From the NCBI GenBank assembly GCA_947496605.1, contig CANMDF010000002.1, positions 1 to 64,000 of the forward strand: a DNA stretch of 64,000 nucleotides, given 5' to 3'. Below, piece by piece: positions 45,363 to 54,133 of the stretch (within the stretch, counting starts at the first letter, position 1; the number at the start of each line of letters is the position of its first letter). Source of the DNA: an uncultured Paracoccaceae bacterium (lineage in GTDB: Bacteria; Pseudomonadota; Alphaproteobacteria; Rhodobacterales; Rhodobacteraceae). Both the position numbers and the translations under genes were made by a program. Under the pieces are notes generated by a model. That model had not been told where the DNA came from. It made no database searches and saw only the letters and a list, made by a program, of their open reading frames with translations.

Positions 45363-45965
45363 TCAGGGGCGCAGCAGCTTCGCGTAGAGCGTATCGAGGA
45401 AAATCGTAGCACCGTCATAGGGGGCTTTGTCGCCAAGAACAGCGCGGACTTGTACGTCAAAATCTGCGTAATGCTGTGTGAACGCCCAGATTGAAAAGAT
45501 CAGGTGATGGGGATCGATGTCGGCGATCTTGCCTTCATCCGCCCAAGTCTTGATGATCTTTGCCTTTTCGTCGACCAATACCTTTAGATCGTTTTTTAGG
45601 ATGCTTTCGATACGTGGTGCACCTTGTAGAATTTCATTTGCCCAAAGTCTGCTTTCACGCGGAAAATCGCGGCTCATGGCAAGTTTGCGTTGGGCGTACC
45701 CCATAATTTCTTTGACAGGGTCGCCGGTGCCGTCGAGGGCCTTGAGCGGGTCCAGCCATGTATCGAGTAGGCGTTCCAACAAGGCAGAGTGGATCGAGTC
45801 CTTTGAAGGGAAGTAGTAAAGTAAATTAGGTTTCGACAGCCCTGCGGTCTCTGCGATCAGATCCAACGTCGCGCCACGAAACCCGAATTGTGAAAAAACA
45901 TCCAGCCCTGCGGACAAAATGGCAGCGCGATTGCGTTGCTGGATACGGGTGGGCGGCTTGCTCAT
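45363..45965 (-). CDS. rutR: TetR-family regulator of pyrimidine catabolism, RutR type
   Basis: 200 residues from the ATG at 45965, which has AAGG seven bases upstream; an ATG two codons earlier is possible but too close to that site. N-terminal TetR helix-turn-helix: FSQFGFRGATLDLIAETAGL and SKPNLLYYFPSKDSIH. The C-terminal part (FPRESRLWANEILQGAPRIE, HLIFSIWAFTQHYADFDVQV) is characteristic of RutR, which in E. coli is released from DNA by uracil or thymine. It is transcribed away from the amidohydrolase gene, in front of which a perfect RutR operator lies. Confidence 0.9.
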   Translation of the reverse strand: MSKPPTRIQQRNRAAILSAGLDVFSQFGFRGATLDLIAETAGLSKPNLLYYFPSKDSIHSALLERLLDTWLDPLKALDGTGDPVKEIMGYAQRKLAMSRDFPRESRLWANEILQGAPRIESILKNDLKVLVDEKAKIIKTWADEGKIADIDPHHLIFSIWAFTQHYADFDVQVRAVLGDKAPYDGATIFLDTLYAKLLRP

Positions 45966-46091
45966 ACTCATCCTTCGCTCAAAATCCGGGCGGAAATTGG
46001 GCAGACGTGCCCATTCGTGCCAGCTTTATCCACATTAGCCTATATTCCGAGCGGAAAACTTGACTGGTGCTTTCCCTCTGTTAGCGTTGTT

Positions 46092-46107
46092 TTGACCACT
46101 TGGTCAA
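46092..46107. promoter_or_regulatory. Perfect RutR operator
   Basis: TTGACCACTTGGTCAA is an exact match to the E. coli RutR consensus palindrome (TTGACCA, two bases, TGGTCAA). It lies 22 bases before the start of the amidohydrolase gene and just upstream of its ribosome site, a position suited to repression. It also lies upstream of rutR itself (126 bases), so autoregulation is possible. Confidence 0.85.
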
Positions 46108-46129
46108 ATGCAAGCAAAGGAGCCCCCTC

Positions 46130-47380
46130 ATGCCAGCCCCCGGAGAGAACCTGCGTATCAATGGAGAACGGTTGTGGGATAGCCTGATGGAAATGGCCGA
46201 AATTGGGCCGGGTATTGCAGGCGGGAGCAACCGCCAGACATTGACCGACGAAGACAGCGAAGGCCGCCATCTGTTCCAGAAGTGGTGTGAGGCCGCGGGC
46301 TGTACCATGGGCGTTGACGAGATCGGCAATATGTTTGCCCGACGCGACGGGACAGACCCGGATGCATTGCCTGTTTATGTCGGCTCTCACCTAGATACGC
46401 AGCCGACTGGCGGCAAATACGATGGCGTATTGGGCGTGCTGGGTGGTTTGGAAATTCTGCGCACACTGAATGATCTGGACATCAAGACCAAGCATCCAAT
46501 CGTGGTGACCAATTGGACCAATGAGGAAGGCACGCGTTACGCGCCTGCGATGCTGGCCTCTGGTGTGTTTGCGGGTAAACATACGCTGGATTGGGCCAAT
46601 GACCGCGTTGATGCGGATGGCAAACGCTTTGGCGATGAGCTGGAGCGGATCGGCTGGAAAGGCGCAGAAAAGGTCGGCGATCGTAAGATGCACGCGTTCT
46701 TTGAACTGCATATCGAGCAAGGACCAATCCTAGAGGCCGAAAAGAAAGATATTGGCGTAGTCACCCACGGCCAAGGTCTGCGCTGGATTGAATGCACGGT
46801 GACCGGCAAAGAAAGCCACACCGGGTCAACGCCCATGCATATGCGTAAGAACGCGGGCCGCGGTTTGGCGCTGGTGACGGAGCTGGTGCATGAGATCGCG
46901 ATGAAGAACCAACCCAACGCTGTGGGGGCGATTGGGCATATCGATGTCTATCCCAATAGCCGCAATATCATTCCTGGCAAGGTCGTCTTTACCGTCGATA
47001 TGCGGACGCATTTGTTGGACAAATTGAACGCGATGGTGGCCGAGTTTGATGAGCGTGCGCCGAAATTGTGTGAAGAGATCGGTGTTGAATTTTCCTGCGA
47101 GATTGTCGGCCAGTTTGACCCGCCCGCCTTTGACGAAGGCTGCGTGAACGCGGTCCGTGATGCGGCCGAGCGGTTGGGATATAGCCATATGGATATCGTG
47201 TCTGGCGCGGGTCATGATGCCTGCTGGATCAATGATATCTACCCCACTGCGATGGTCATGTGCCCCTGTGTAGACGGGTTGAGCCATAATGAGGCCGAAG
47301 AGATTTCGCCGGAATGGGCGACTGCGGGGACGGATGTGCTGTTTCATGCGGTGGTCGAGACGGCGGAGATTGTTGGGTAA
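46130..47380 (+). CDS. M20-family Zn amidohydrolase (beta-ureidopropionase / N-carbamoyl amino acid hydrolase)
   Basis: 416 residues from the ATG at 46130, which has AAGGAG nine bases upstream; the TTG at 46100 would lie in the operator. Metal ligands lie in VGSHLDTQPTGGKYDGVLGV and NWTNEEGTRYAPAMLASGVF; the dimerisation lid includes TGKESHTGSTPMHMRKNAG; the last His is in CPCVDGLSHNEAEE. Family: HyuC/PydC/AllC-type. In this setting it should hydrolyse N-carbamoyl-beta-alanine to beta-alanine, CO2 and ammonia, the last step after PreTA and HydA. Confidence 0.9.
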   Translation: MPAPGENLRINGERLWDSLMEMAEIGPGIAGGSNRQTLTDEDSEGRHLFQKWCEAAGCTMGVDEIGNMFARRDGTDPDALPVYVGSHLDTQPTGGKYDGVLGVLGGLEILRTLNDLDIKTKHPIVVTNWTNEEGTRYAPAMLASGVFAGKHTLDWANDRVDADGKRFGDELERIGWKGAEKVGDRKMHAFFELHIEQGPILEAEKKDIGVVTHGQGLRWIECTVTGKESHTGSTPMHMRKNAGRGLALVTELVHEIAMKNQPNAVGAIGHIDVYPNSRNIIPGKVVFTVDMRTHLLDKLNAMVAEFDERAPKLCEEIGVEFSCEIVGQFDPPAFDEGCVNAVRDAAERLGYSHMDIVSGAGHDACWINDIYPTAMVMCPCVDGLSHNEAEEISPEWATAGTDVLFHAVVETAEIVG

Positions 47381-47382
47381 GA

Positions 47383-47436
47383 GGGGCGCTGCCCCCGGCC
47401 TGCGGCCTCCCCCGAGGTATTTGAGAACATGAGAAG
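47383..47436 (+). repeat. Dispersed intergenic repeat, copy 4
   Basis: Hairpin GGGGCGCTGCCCC, a variable part and GAGGTATTTGAGAACATGAG. It separates the amidohydrolase gene from hydA. The tail ATG is followed by TGA two codons on. Confidence 0.8.
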
Positions 47437-47473
47437 ATGAGGGCCTGTAATAGGCCGACAAGGAGAGACGATC

Positions 47474-48928
47474 ATGACTAAAGTCATCAAGAACGGCACC
47501 ATTGTGACCCACGATCTGACCTATGAAGCGGACGTTTTGATCGACGGCGGTAAGATCATTGAGATTGGCCCGAACCTGTCGGGTGATGAGGAGCTTGATG
47601 CGACCGATTGCTATGTCATGCCTGGCGGGATTGACCCCCATGTGCATCTTGAGATGCCGTTTATGGGCACCTATTCCAGCGATGATTTTGAAAGCGGCAC
47701 CCGTGCTGGCTTGGCTGGTGGCACCACAATGGTCGTGGATTTCTGCCTGCCCAATCAGGGTGAAAGCCTGCTGGATGCGATCAAGCGTTGGGATAACAAA
47801 TCGACCCGCGCGAACTGTGATTATTCCTTTCACATGGCCGTGACATGGTGGGGCGAGCAAGTCTTCAACGATATGGAAACTGTGGTCAAAGATCGCGGGA
47901 TCAACACGTTCAAGCATTTCTTGGCCTATAAAGGCGCGTTGATGGTGAATGATGATGAGCTGTTTTCGTCCTTCAATCGGCTGTCCGAACTGGGTGCCAT
48001 CGCGATGGTCCATGCCGAGAACGGTGATGTTGTGGCCGAGATGACCGCGAAATTGCTGGCTGAGGGGAATACTGGCCCCGAAGCCCACGCCTATTCCCGC
48101 CCCAGTCAAGTTGAGGGCGAGGCGACCAACCGCGCCATCATGATCGCTGATATGGCGGGTGTACCACTTTATGTGGTCCACACCTCTTGCGAAGAATCGC
48201 ATGAGGCCATCCGCCGCGCCCGTCAGCAAGGTAAGCGCGTGTGGGGCGAGCCCCTGATCCAGCACCTGACGTTGGACGAAAGTGAATATTTCAACAAAGA
48301 TTGGGACCACGCAGCGCGGCGCGTGATGTCACCGCCGTTCCGGAACAAGCAGCATCAGGATAGTCTTTGGGCTGGTCTACAATCGGGGTCGCTGAGTGTT
48401 GTGGCCACCGACCACTGTGCCTTTACGACCGAACAGAAGCGGACGGGCGTTGGTGATTTCTCGAAGATCCCGAATGGTACGGGCGGGCTTGAGGACAGGA
48501 TGCCGATGCTGTGGACCCATGGGGTTGAGACGGGGCGTCTGACGCCGAATGAATTTGTGGCGGTGACCTCGACCAATATCGCCAAGATCTTGAACTGCTA
48601 TCCGAATAAGGGTGCTGTGATGGTTGGCGCCGACGCCGATCTGGTGGTCTGGGACCCTGCGAAGAGCAAGACGATTACCGCCGGCAGCCAGCAATCGGCC
48701 ATTGATTACAATGTGTTTGAGGGCAAAGAGGTCAAGGGCCTGCCGCGCTTTACCCTGACGCGCGGCCATGTGGCGATCCATGATGGCGAAGTGCGCACGC
48801 AGGAAGGCCACGGCAAGTTCGTGAAACGCGAGGCGAATACGCCGGTGAACAAGGCGCTGTCGTCGTGGAAAGAACTGACCGCACCGCAGCCAGTGCAGCG
48901 GACGGGTATTCCGGCGACGGGGGTTTAG
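47474..48928 (+). CDS. hydA: Dihydropyrimidinase
   Basis: 484 residues, cyclic amidohydrolase barrel. Metal ligands are in GGIDPHVHLEMPFMGTYSSD and the carbamylated Lys in FKHFLAYKGALM; further ligands are in MVHAENGDVV, YVVHTSCEESHEAIRRARQQ and VATDHCAF. It opens dihydrouracil to N-carbamoyl-beta-alanine. GGAGAG lies eight bases before the ATG. It is followed by the importer genes on the same strand. Confidence 0.94.
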   Translation: MTKVIKNGTIVTHDLTYEADVLIDGGKIIEIGPNLSGDEELDATDCYVMPGGIDPHVHLEMPFMGTYSSDDFESGTRAGLAGGTTMVVDFCLPNQGESLLDAIKRWDNKSTRANCDYSFHMAVTWWGEQVFNDMETVVKDRGINTFKHFLAYKGALMVNDDELFSSFNRLSELGAIAMVHAENGDVVAEMTAKLLAEGNTGPEAHAYSRPSQVEGEATNRAIMIADMAGVPLYVVHTSCEESHEAIRRARQQGKRVWGEPLIQHLTLDESEYFNKDWDHAARRVMSPPFRNKQHQDSLWAGLQSGSLSVVATDHCAFTTEQKRTGVGDFSKIPNGTGGLEDRMPMLWTHGVETGRLTPNEFVAVTSTNIAKILNCYPNKGAVMVGADADLVVWDPAKSKTITAGSQQSAIDYNVFEGKEVKGLPRFTLTRGHVAIHDGEVRTQEGHGKFVKREANTPVNKALSSWKELTAPQPVQRTGIPATGV

Positions 48929-48980
48929 GTTAAGATGAAAGATAAGGTCCCGGATCAAATCTGGGGCTGCGGGGTGAAGT

Positions 48981-49763
48981 GTGACTGCTGATACGACGAT
49001 CAATGCGCAAGGTTTGAACCTGACGTTCGAAACCAACGATGGGCCTGTGCATGCGCTCAAGGATGTGAACCTTGAGATCAAGAAGGGTGAATTCGTTTCG
49101 TTTATCGGGCCGTCGGGCTGTGGTAAGACGACGTTCCTACGCTGTATTGCGGGACTAGAGACGCCGACGGGTGGAGAGATTTCTGTCAATGGCATGACGC
49201 CCGATGAGGCGCGAATGGCGCGGGCTTATGGGTATGTGTTTCAGGCGGCGGGCCTTTATCCGTGGCGCACGATTGGTGGCAATATCAAGCTGCCATTGGA
49301 GATTATGGGGTTTTCCAAGGCCGAACAGAATGAGCGGGTGGGCCGTGTGCTGGAGCTTGTTGATCTAGCCGGGTTTGAGAAAAAGTTTCCTTGGCAGTTG
49401 TCGGGGGGCATGCAGCAGCGAGCTTCGATTGCCCGCGCTTTGGCTTTTGATGCGGATATCTTATTGATGGATGAACCTTTTGGGGCGCTGGACGAAATTG
49501 TGCGCGATCATCTCAATGAGCAGTTGTTGCAGCTTTGGGCCCGGACCGAGAAGACGATTGGGTTTGTGACACACTCAATCCCCGAGGCAGTGTATTTGTC
49601 GACTAAGATTGTCGTTATGTCCCCGCGTCCTGGGCGGATTACCGATGTGATTGAAAGTCCGCTGCCCAAAGAGCGGCCTTTGGATATTCGCGATAGTGCC
49701 GCGTTTATTGAGATTGCGCATAGGGTGCGTGATGGTCTGCGGGCGGGGCATGTTGATGATTAG
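48981..49763 (+). CDS. ABC transporter ATP-binding protein (NitT/TauT/SsuB type)
   Basis: 260 residues from a GTG start. Walker A is GPSGCGKTTFLR, the Q-loop YVFQAAGLYPWRTI, the signature LSGGMQQRASIARAL, Walker B ILLMDEPFGALDE and the switch His in FVTHSIPEAVYL. This set is typical of the NitT/TauT/thiamine-precursor import class. With the two permeases and the NMT1-type binding protein it forms a complete importer placed in the pyrimidine regulon, so a pyrimidine or its ureide is the likely substrate (inference). Confidence 0.93.
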   Translation: MTADTTINAQGLNLTFETNDGPVHALKDVNLEIKKGEFVSFIGPSGCGKTTFLRCIAGLETPTGGEISVNGMTPDEARMARAYGYVFQAAGLYPWRTIGGNIKLPLEIMGFSKAEQNERVGRVLELVDLAGFEKKFPWQLSGGMQQRASIARALAFDADILLMDEPFGALDEIVRDHLNEQLLQLWARTEKTIGFVTHSIPEAVYLSTKIVVMSPRPGRITDVIESPLPKERPLDIRDSAAFIEIAHRVRDGLRAGHVDD

Positions 49764-49768
49764 AGATG

Positions 49769-49800
49769 CCTCCGGCGGAAGTTTGATCGGACATAGAAAG
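49769..49800 (+). repeat. Degenerate copy of the dispersed repeat
   Basis: CCTCCGGCGGAAGTTTGATC followed by GGACATAGAAAG aligns with copy 3 with several changes and a small deletion. It lies between the ATPase and first permease genes. Confidence 0.5.
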
Positions 49801-49814
49801 TCTGGAGGGCTGGC

Positions 49815-50735
49815 GTGAAATCATTGCTGCCAGTGCTGAGCGTTGTGGGGGCGATCCTTTTGTTTTGGGTCGTCTCTGTGGTGCCGATGAATATGCATCT
49901 GACGGCTGATTTGGCGCAGCGGCAGGACATTGCGGTATCGCCTGATACGCCTGTCGCCCGGCAGGAGTATTCTGGTATTGGCCTGGCTTTGCGTAACCCG
50001 CAATTGTTTGGCATGACCTATTCGCTGGATCGTCCGCGCTTGCCGTCGCCGCATCAGGTCGCGGTTGAAATGTGGGAAACGATTGCGCTGAAAAAGGTCA
50101 CTTCGCGACGGTCATTGGTTTATCATGGCTGGGTGACTTTATCGGCCACTTTGCTGGGTTTTGCGATTGGCACGGGCCTTGGCATTTTGCTGGCTGTGGG
50201 CATTGTTTATAACCGTGCGATGGATATGAGCGTGATGCCGTGGGCCATTGCCAGCCAGACGATCCCGATTTTGGCGCTTGCTCCGATGATTATCGTGATG
50301 CTGGGGTCGATAGGGATACAGGGGTTGTTTCCGAAGGCTGTGATTAGCGCCTACCTGAGTTTTTTTCCTGTCGTTGTCGGGATGGTGAAGGGTTTGCGTA
50401 GCCCGGATCGGATGCAGTTAGACCTGTTGCGCACATACTCTGCGAGCGCCAGCCAAGGGTTTTGGAAGCTGCGCTTACCGGCGTCGGTCCCCTATCTGTT
50501 TGCGTCTCTAAAAATCGGTATCTCGGCTTCTTTGGTGGGTGCGATTGTGGCTGAACTGCCCACTGGTGCGCGCGCCGGGTTTGGTGCGCGGATGTTGGTG
50601 GGTGACCAATATGGTCAGCCGATGGTGACTTGGGCTGCGCTTTTTGCAGCCGCGCTGACGGCCGCCGCCCTCGTCGGTTTGTTTAGTCTGATGGAGCGCT
50701 GGACGCTGCGCCGGATGGGGATGCACGCTACATGA
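49815..50735 (+). CDS. ABC transporter permease, first of pair
   Basis: 306 residues from a GTG start. One N-terminal membrane segment (about 4-22), a periplasmic loop of roughly 80 residues, then five or six segments with the EAA-type loop DLLRTYSASASQGFWKLRLPASVPYLFASLKIG facing the ATPase (key residues R, Y, A, W, P). BPD_transp_1 fold. Overlaps the second permease gene by four bases. Confidence 0.9.
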   Translation: MKSLLPVLSVVGAILLFWVVSVVPMNMHLTADLAQRQDIAVSPDTPVARQEYSGIGLALRNPQLFGMTYSLDRPRLPSPHQVAVEMWETIALKKVTSRRSLVYHGWVTLSATLLGFAIGTGLGILLAVGIVYNRAMDMSVMPWAIASQTIPILALAPMIIVMLGSIGIQGLFPKAVISAYLSFFPVVVGMVKGLRSPDRMQLDLLRTYSASASQGFWKLRLPASVPYLFASLKIGISASLVGAIVAELPTGARAGFGARMLVGDQYGQPMVTWAALFAAALTAAALVGLFSLMERWTLRRMGMHAT

Positions 50736-51583
50736 CCGGAACCGCGATCATCAGTGCTTTGGCTGTCTGGGGGGCTGGGTGGTTTGTAAACGCCCGGTTG
50801 GCCAACAGCGCCATGGCACAAAGCCGCGTGGTCAAGCTTTTGGTTCCGGCGATCTTTGGTCTAACCCTGTTGATTATGTGGGAACTGCTGGTGCGCATGT
50901 TGGAGGTAAGCCCAATTATCCTGCCACCGCCCACGATGATTGCGGAACGGTTTGCAGGTGAGCTGCCAACCCTTTGGGCAGATTTTGAGCAGACGATCAT
51001 CAAGGGCGCGATGACAGGTTATATCATTGGCATGATAGCGGCCTTTGCCGTGGCGATCTTGGCGGATCGGTCGGAGTTTCTGACACGCGGCATTCTACCT
51101 GTGGGTGGCTTTATGGCGGCTTTGCCGATTGTTGGCACCGCACCGATTTTTGTGCGTTGGTTGGGCAGCGACTGGCAGTCCAAGGCGGCCGTTGTCGCTG
51201 TGATGGTGTTCTTCCCTATACTGGTAAATACGGTCGCGGGTTTGCGCGACACGACGTCGATGCAACGCGATTTGATGCGTACATATGGCGCTGGGTATTG
51301 GGCAACACTGTTCAAGCTGCGTCTGCCTGCGGCGATGCCCTTCATTTTCAACGGGCTTAAGATTGCGACTACTTTGGCGCTGATTGGCGCGATTGTTGCT
51401 GAATTTTTCGGCTCACCTACTGTGGGGATGGGCTTTCGGATTTCCACATCTGTTGGCCAGCTTGCACTGGATATGGTTTGGGCCGAAATTGTTGTCGCCG
51501 CGCTCGCGGGAAGCGCGTTTTACGGGCTGATGGCATGGATTGAGGGGCGGGTGACCTTTTGGCACCCATCGCAACGCAATTAA
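50732..51583 (+). CDS. ABC transporter permease, second of pair
   Basis: 283 residues, six membrane segments. Its EAA loop reads DLMRTYGAGYWATLFKLRLP. It resembles the first permease, consistent with a heterodimeric channel made by duplication. Start overlaps the first permease stop (ATGA). Confidence 0.9.
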   Translation: MTGTAIISALAVWGAGWFVNARLANSAMAQSRVVKLLVPAIFGLTLLIMWELLVRMLEVSPIILPPPTMIAERFAGELPTLWADFEQTIIKGAMTGYIIGMIAAFAVAILADRSEFLTRGILPVGGFMAALPIVGTAPIFVRWLGSDWQSKAAVVAVMVFFPILVNTVAGLRDTTSMQRDLMRTYGAGYWATLFKLRLPAAMPFIFNGLKIATTLALIGAIVAEFFGSPTVGMGFRISTSVGQLALDMVWAEIVVAALAGSAFYGLMAWIEGRVTFWHPSQRN

Positions 51584-51633
51584 CCAAAATGAGCCCCGCA
51601 AAGAGGGCAAACAACTGACTAGGAGAGAAGAGA

Positions 51634-52626
51634 ATGAAGAAAACTATAATGGCGGCAGCACTGGCCGCAGGACTGGGTGGGACAGCATATGCTGATGGTC
51701 ATGCCAATGATGTGACACTGCAATTGCAATGGGTCACCCAGTCTCAGTTCGCGGGATATTATGTGGCGCTGGATCAGGGCTATTATGAAGAAGAGGGTCT
51801 GAATGTGACAATCCTGCCCGGTGGTCCTGATATTGCCCCCCCGCAGGTTTTGGCTGGCGGTGGCGCTGATGTGATGCTGAACTGGATGCCCTCTGCACTG
51901 GCAGCCCGCGAAAAGGGTCTGCCCGTTGTGAACATCGCACAGCCGTTCAAGACATCGGGTCTGATGCTGACCTGCTGGAAGGATACCGGCATCGAAAGCG
52001 TTGAAGATTTCCGCGGCAAGACCATTGGCGTTTGGTTCTTTGGCAATGAATACCCGTTCCTCAGCTGGATGAGCCAAGAGGGCATTCCAACGGACGGCAG
52101 CGATGATGGTGTGACTGTGCTTAAGCAGGGTTTCAACGTCGATCCACTGTTGAACCGTGAGGCCGATTGTATCTCAACCATGACTTACAACGAATATGGT
52201 CAGGTGCTGGATGCAGGTGTCTCTGAGGATGAGTTGGTCACATTCAAGTACGAAGATCAGGGCGTTGCGACGCTTGAGGATGGCATCTACGCGCTGGAAG
52301 ACAACCTGGAAGATCCCGTATTCGTCGACAAAATGGTCCGCTTTGTGCGTGCGTCGATGAAAGGCTGGAAGTGGGCCGAAGAGAACCCAGCGGATGCGGC
52401 AGGTATCGTTCTGGATAACGACGAAACCGGTGCACAGAATGAGGCCGCTCAGATCCGTATGATGGGCGAGATTGCGAAGCTGACTGCAGGATCGGATGGG
52501 TCGCTTGACCCAGCAGACTTCCAGCGGACGGTTGATACCTTGCTGGCTGGTGGGTCTGATCCGGTGATCTCGGCACAGCCAGAGGGTGCGTGGACAAGCG
52601 TGATCACGGATGCTGCGTTGAACTAA
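51634..52626 (+). CDS. NMT1/THI5-like substrate-binding protein
   Basis: 330 residues with a signal peptide (MKKTIMAAALAAGLGGTAYA). The opening LQLQWVTQSQFAGYYVALDQ and GYYEEEGLNVTILPGGPDI is the hallmark of the NMT1/ThiY family, whose members bind pyrimidine-like ligands; VEDFRGKTIGVWFFGNEYPF follows. GGAGAG lies before the start. In this operon it is probably the periplasmic receptor for uracil, thymine or a related compound. Ligand identity is inference. Confidence 0.9.
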   Translation: MKKTIMAAALAAGLGGTAYADGHANDVTLQLQWVTQSQFAGYYVALDQGYYEEEGLNVTILPGGPDIAPPQVLAGGGADVMLNWMPSALAAREKGLPVVNIAQPFKTSGLMLTCWKDTGIESVEDFRGKTIGVWFFGNEYPFLSWMSQEGIPTDGSDDGVTVLKQGFNVDPLLNREADCISTMTYNEYGQVLDAGVSEDELVTFKYEDQGVATLEDGIYALEDNLEDPVFVDKMVRFVRASMKGWKWAEENPADAAGIVLDNDETGAQNEAAQIRMMGEIAKLTAGSDGSLDPADFQRTVDTLLAGGSDPVISAQPEGAWTSVITDAALN

Positions 52627-52777
52627 AGCGGTTTGCGCCAAGCGGCGTGAGACGTCATAATCGACGAGACGGGCGTTGGTACATGATACCAGCGCCCGTT
52701 TGCTTTGATAGGCAAGCTGAACAGGGGAATGCGTCTAAATCCTTGAAATTAATGTCAGTAATACTTACCTAAAAACT

Positions 52778-53586
52778 ATGCCTATTTTTATTCAAGCACT
52801 TCCATTGTCACTCAAAACATTCTGGCGCTATTTGATTTTGTTGCCTTTTCTGGGGATTGCGGCGCTTTTCTTATCGCTCTTTAGCATCATCCCAATCCTT
52901 GGTTGGTTCGTCCCCGGTATGGTCGCCGTTTGGCTGTCTGTGATGGGGTTGCGCTCTGCCTTGCTTGCGCGGGGTCATGTCGCACCGCTTGATGGTGGTG
53001 TTTAGCTGACGGTATGTTTGTATTTCAGTATAATCTTTCAGGGTGTGGCCATCGTTTTAAACCTTGTGATGTCGGCGATTGGTTGGGGCCTTGTTTATGC
53101 TGGGATTGAGGTCGATCCGTTGGGTCTTTTTGTAGGTCTCTTTCGTGTCTCCCCCTATTGGACGGGTGTATTGTTTGCCTTTCTTGCCCCTGTTGCATTT
53201 ACCTCGGCTGCCTTTGTGGTGCCTTTGACCGGTGCTGCCGCTGCGACCAGTGGGCGTGGATGGGACTATCGCGCTTTTGCCGGGTTCGGTCAGGGTGTTA
53301 TTGGGCTGATGATTGTCATGGCTGTGTGGCTGTTGAGTGGGCATTTCTTGAGGGTGAAAGCCTGCCTTTCCAGACAGACCTTGCCCCATGGACTGTCTTG
53401 CGCGGCACCTTAGTCATGGCGTGGGCCTCTAGCTGGTACTTCGCGACCGCTGTTTTGACGTGGGAACGCTATGTCGACAAAAGTGCGCTAACCGTGAAGG
53501 CCAACGCGAAGACACCGTCTGTCACGACCCGCGATATCCGGGCATTGCGTCAGGCGCGGATGCAGGGCACCTCACGGACAAAGTGA
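52778..53586 (+). pseudogene. Membrane-protein pseudogene with one stop and one frameshift
   Basis: Three open pieces belong together. Piece one (52778-53005) encodes 75 residues with two membrane segments and ends in TAG. The same frame continues without another stop through 53006-53340 with further hydrophobic segments (ILNLV-like and VLFAFLAPVAFTSAAFVVPL). Near 53344-53346 (a TTT run) the coding sense moves to another frame, giving FLEGESLPFQTDLAPWTVLR and WASSWYFATAVLTWERYVDK to 53586. Joined, it would be about 269 residues. One T added to the run restores the second junction. Two independent lesions favour true decay over a single sequencing error. Confidence 0.7.
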
Positions 53587-53649
53587 CGCTTGTGATGCCA
53601 GCCGCAAACTGTGTTATCCTTGAAAGCAACCTACCGTGGAGACTTTGAT

Positions 53650-54129
53650 ATGAGATTTCCTATGTTCACACGTCGTCGTTTGATGCTGGCGTCTGGAGCC
53701 GCATTGGCAACTGGACTGATGACCCCTGCACAGGCTGCCGGCGTTGCCCCCACTCTAACCATGCGCGGTGGCGCCAATAATTATCGCCCCGATGCCCCGA
53801 TCGTTGACCGCATTGGTGGCGGTGGCTTTTGGATGACAGGCACCGTGCGCCGTGCCGGTGATGGCGCGCCGTTGCCGGACCAACGCATTCAGATGTGGGC
53901 ACATACGACCGAAGGGCATGAACGTGATCCGCATAGCCATGGTGCGACGTTAACCGATGCGGATGGACAGTTTCGTTTAGAAATGCCCCAGATCGTGCCC
54001 GCCTTTGGGCAGGCCCATGCGCACCTGGCTTATGATAGTGGCGCATTCAAAACCGTGTTCCTGCGCCCGTTGATGGCCAGCCCCAATGATACGAGCCTTC
54101 ACGTAGATTTCGTGCTTGAGCCCGCCTAA
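53650..54129 (+). CDS. Tat-exported intradiol-dioxygenase-like protein
   Basis: 159 residues from the ATG at 53650. The N-terminus MRFPMFTRRRLMLASGAALA is a twin-arginine signal. The mature part has the intradiol ring-cleavage fold pattern: LPDQRIQMWAHTTEGHERDP, GATLTDADGQFRLEMPQIVP and AHAHLAYD. In true catechol dioxygenases the iron ligands are two Tyr and two His. Here the first Tyr position (usually GRY/GVY) reads GHE and the second is Phe in VPAF, so iron binding may be altered or absent. The next gene encodes a heme-type membrane protein four bases downstream. Confidence 0.7.
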   Translation: MRFPMFTRRRLMLASGAALATGLMTPAQAAGVAPTLTMRGGANNYRPDAPIVDRIGGGGFWMTGTVRRAGDGAPLPDQRIQMWAHTTEGHERDPHSHGATLTDADGQFRLEMPQIVPAFGQAHAHLAYDSGAFKTVFLRPLMASPNDTSLHVDFVLEPA

Positions 54130-54133
54130 CCGC

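Noticed and set aside
13453-52770. Shared 12-base string GTCAGTAATACT near 13.45 and 52.75 kb
   Set aside because: Over a hundred repeated 12-mers are expected by chance in 64 kb, and there is no wider similarity.
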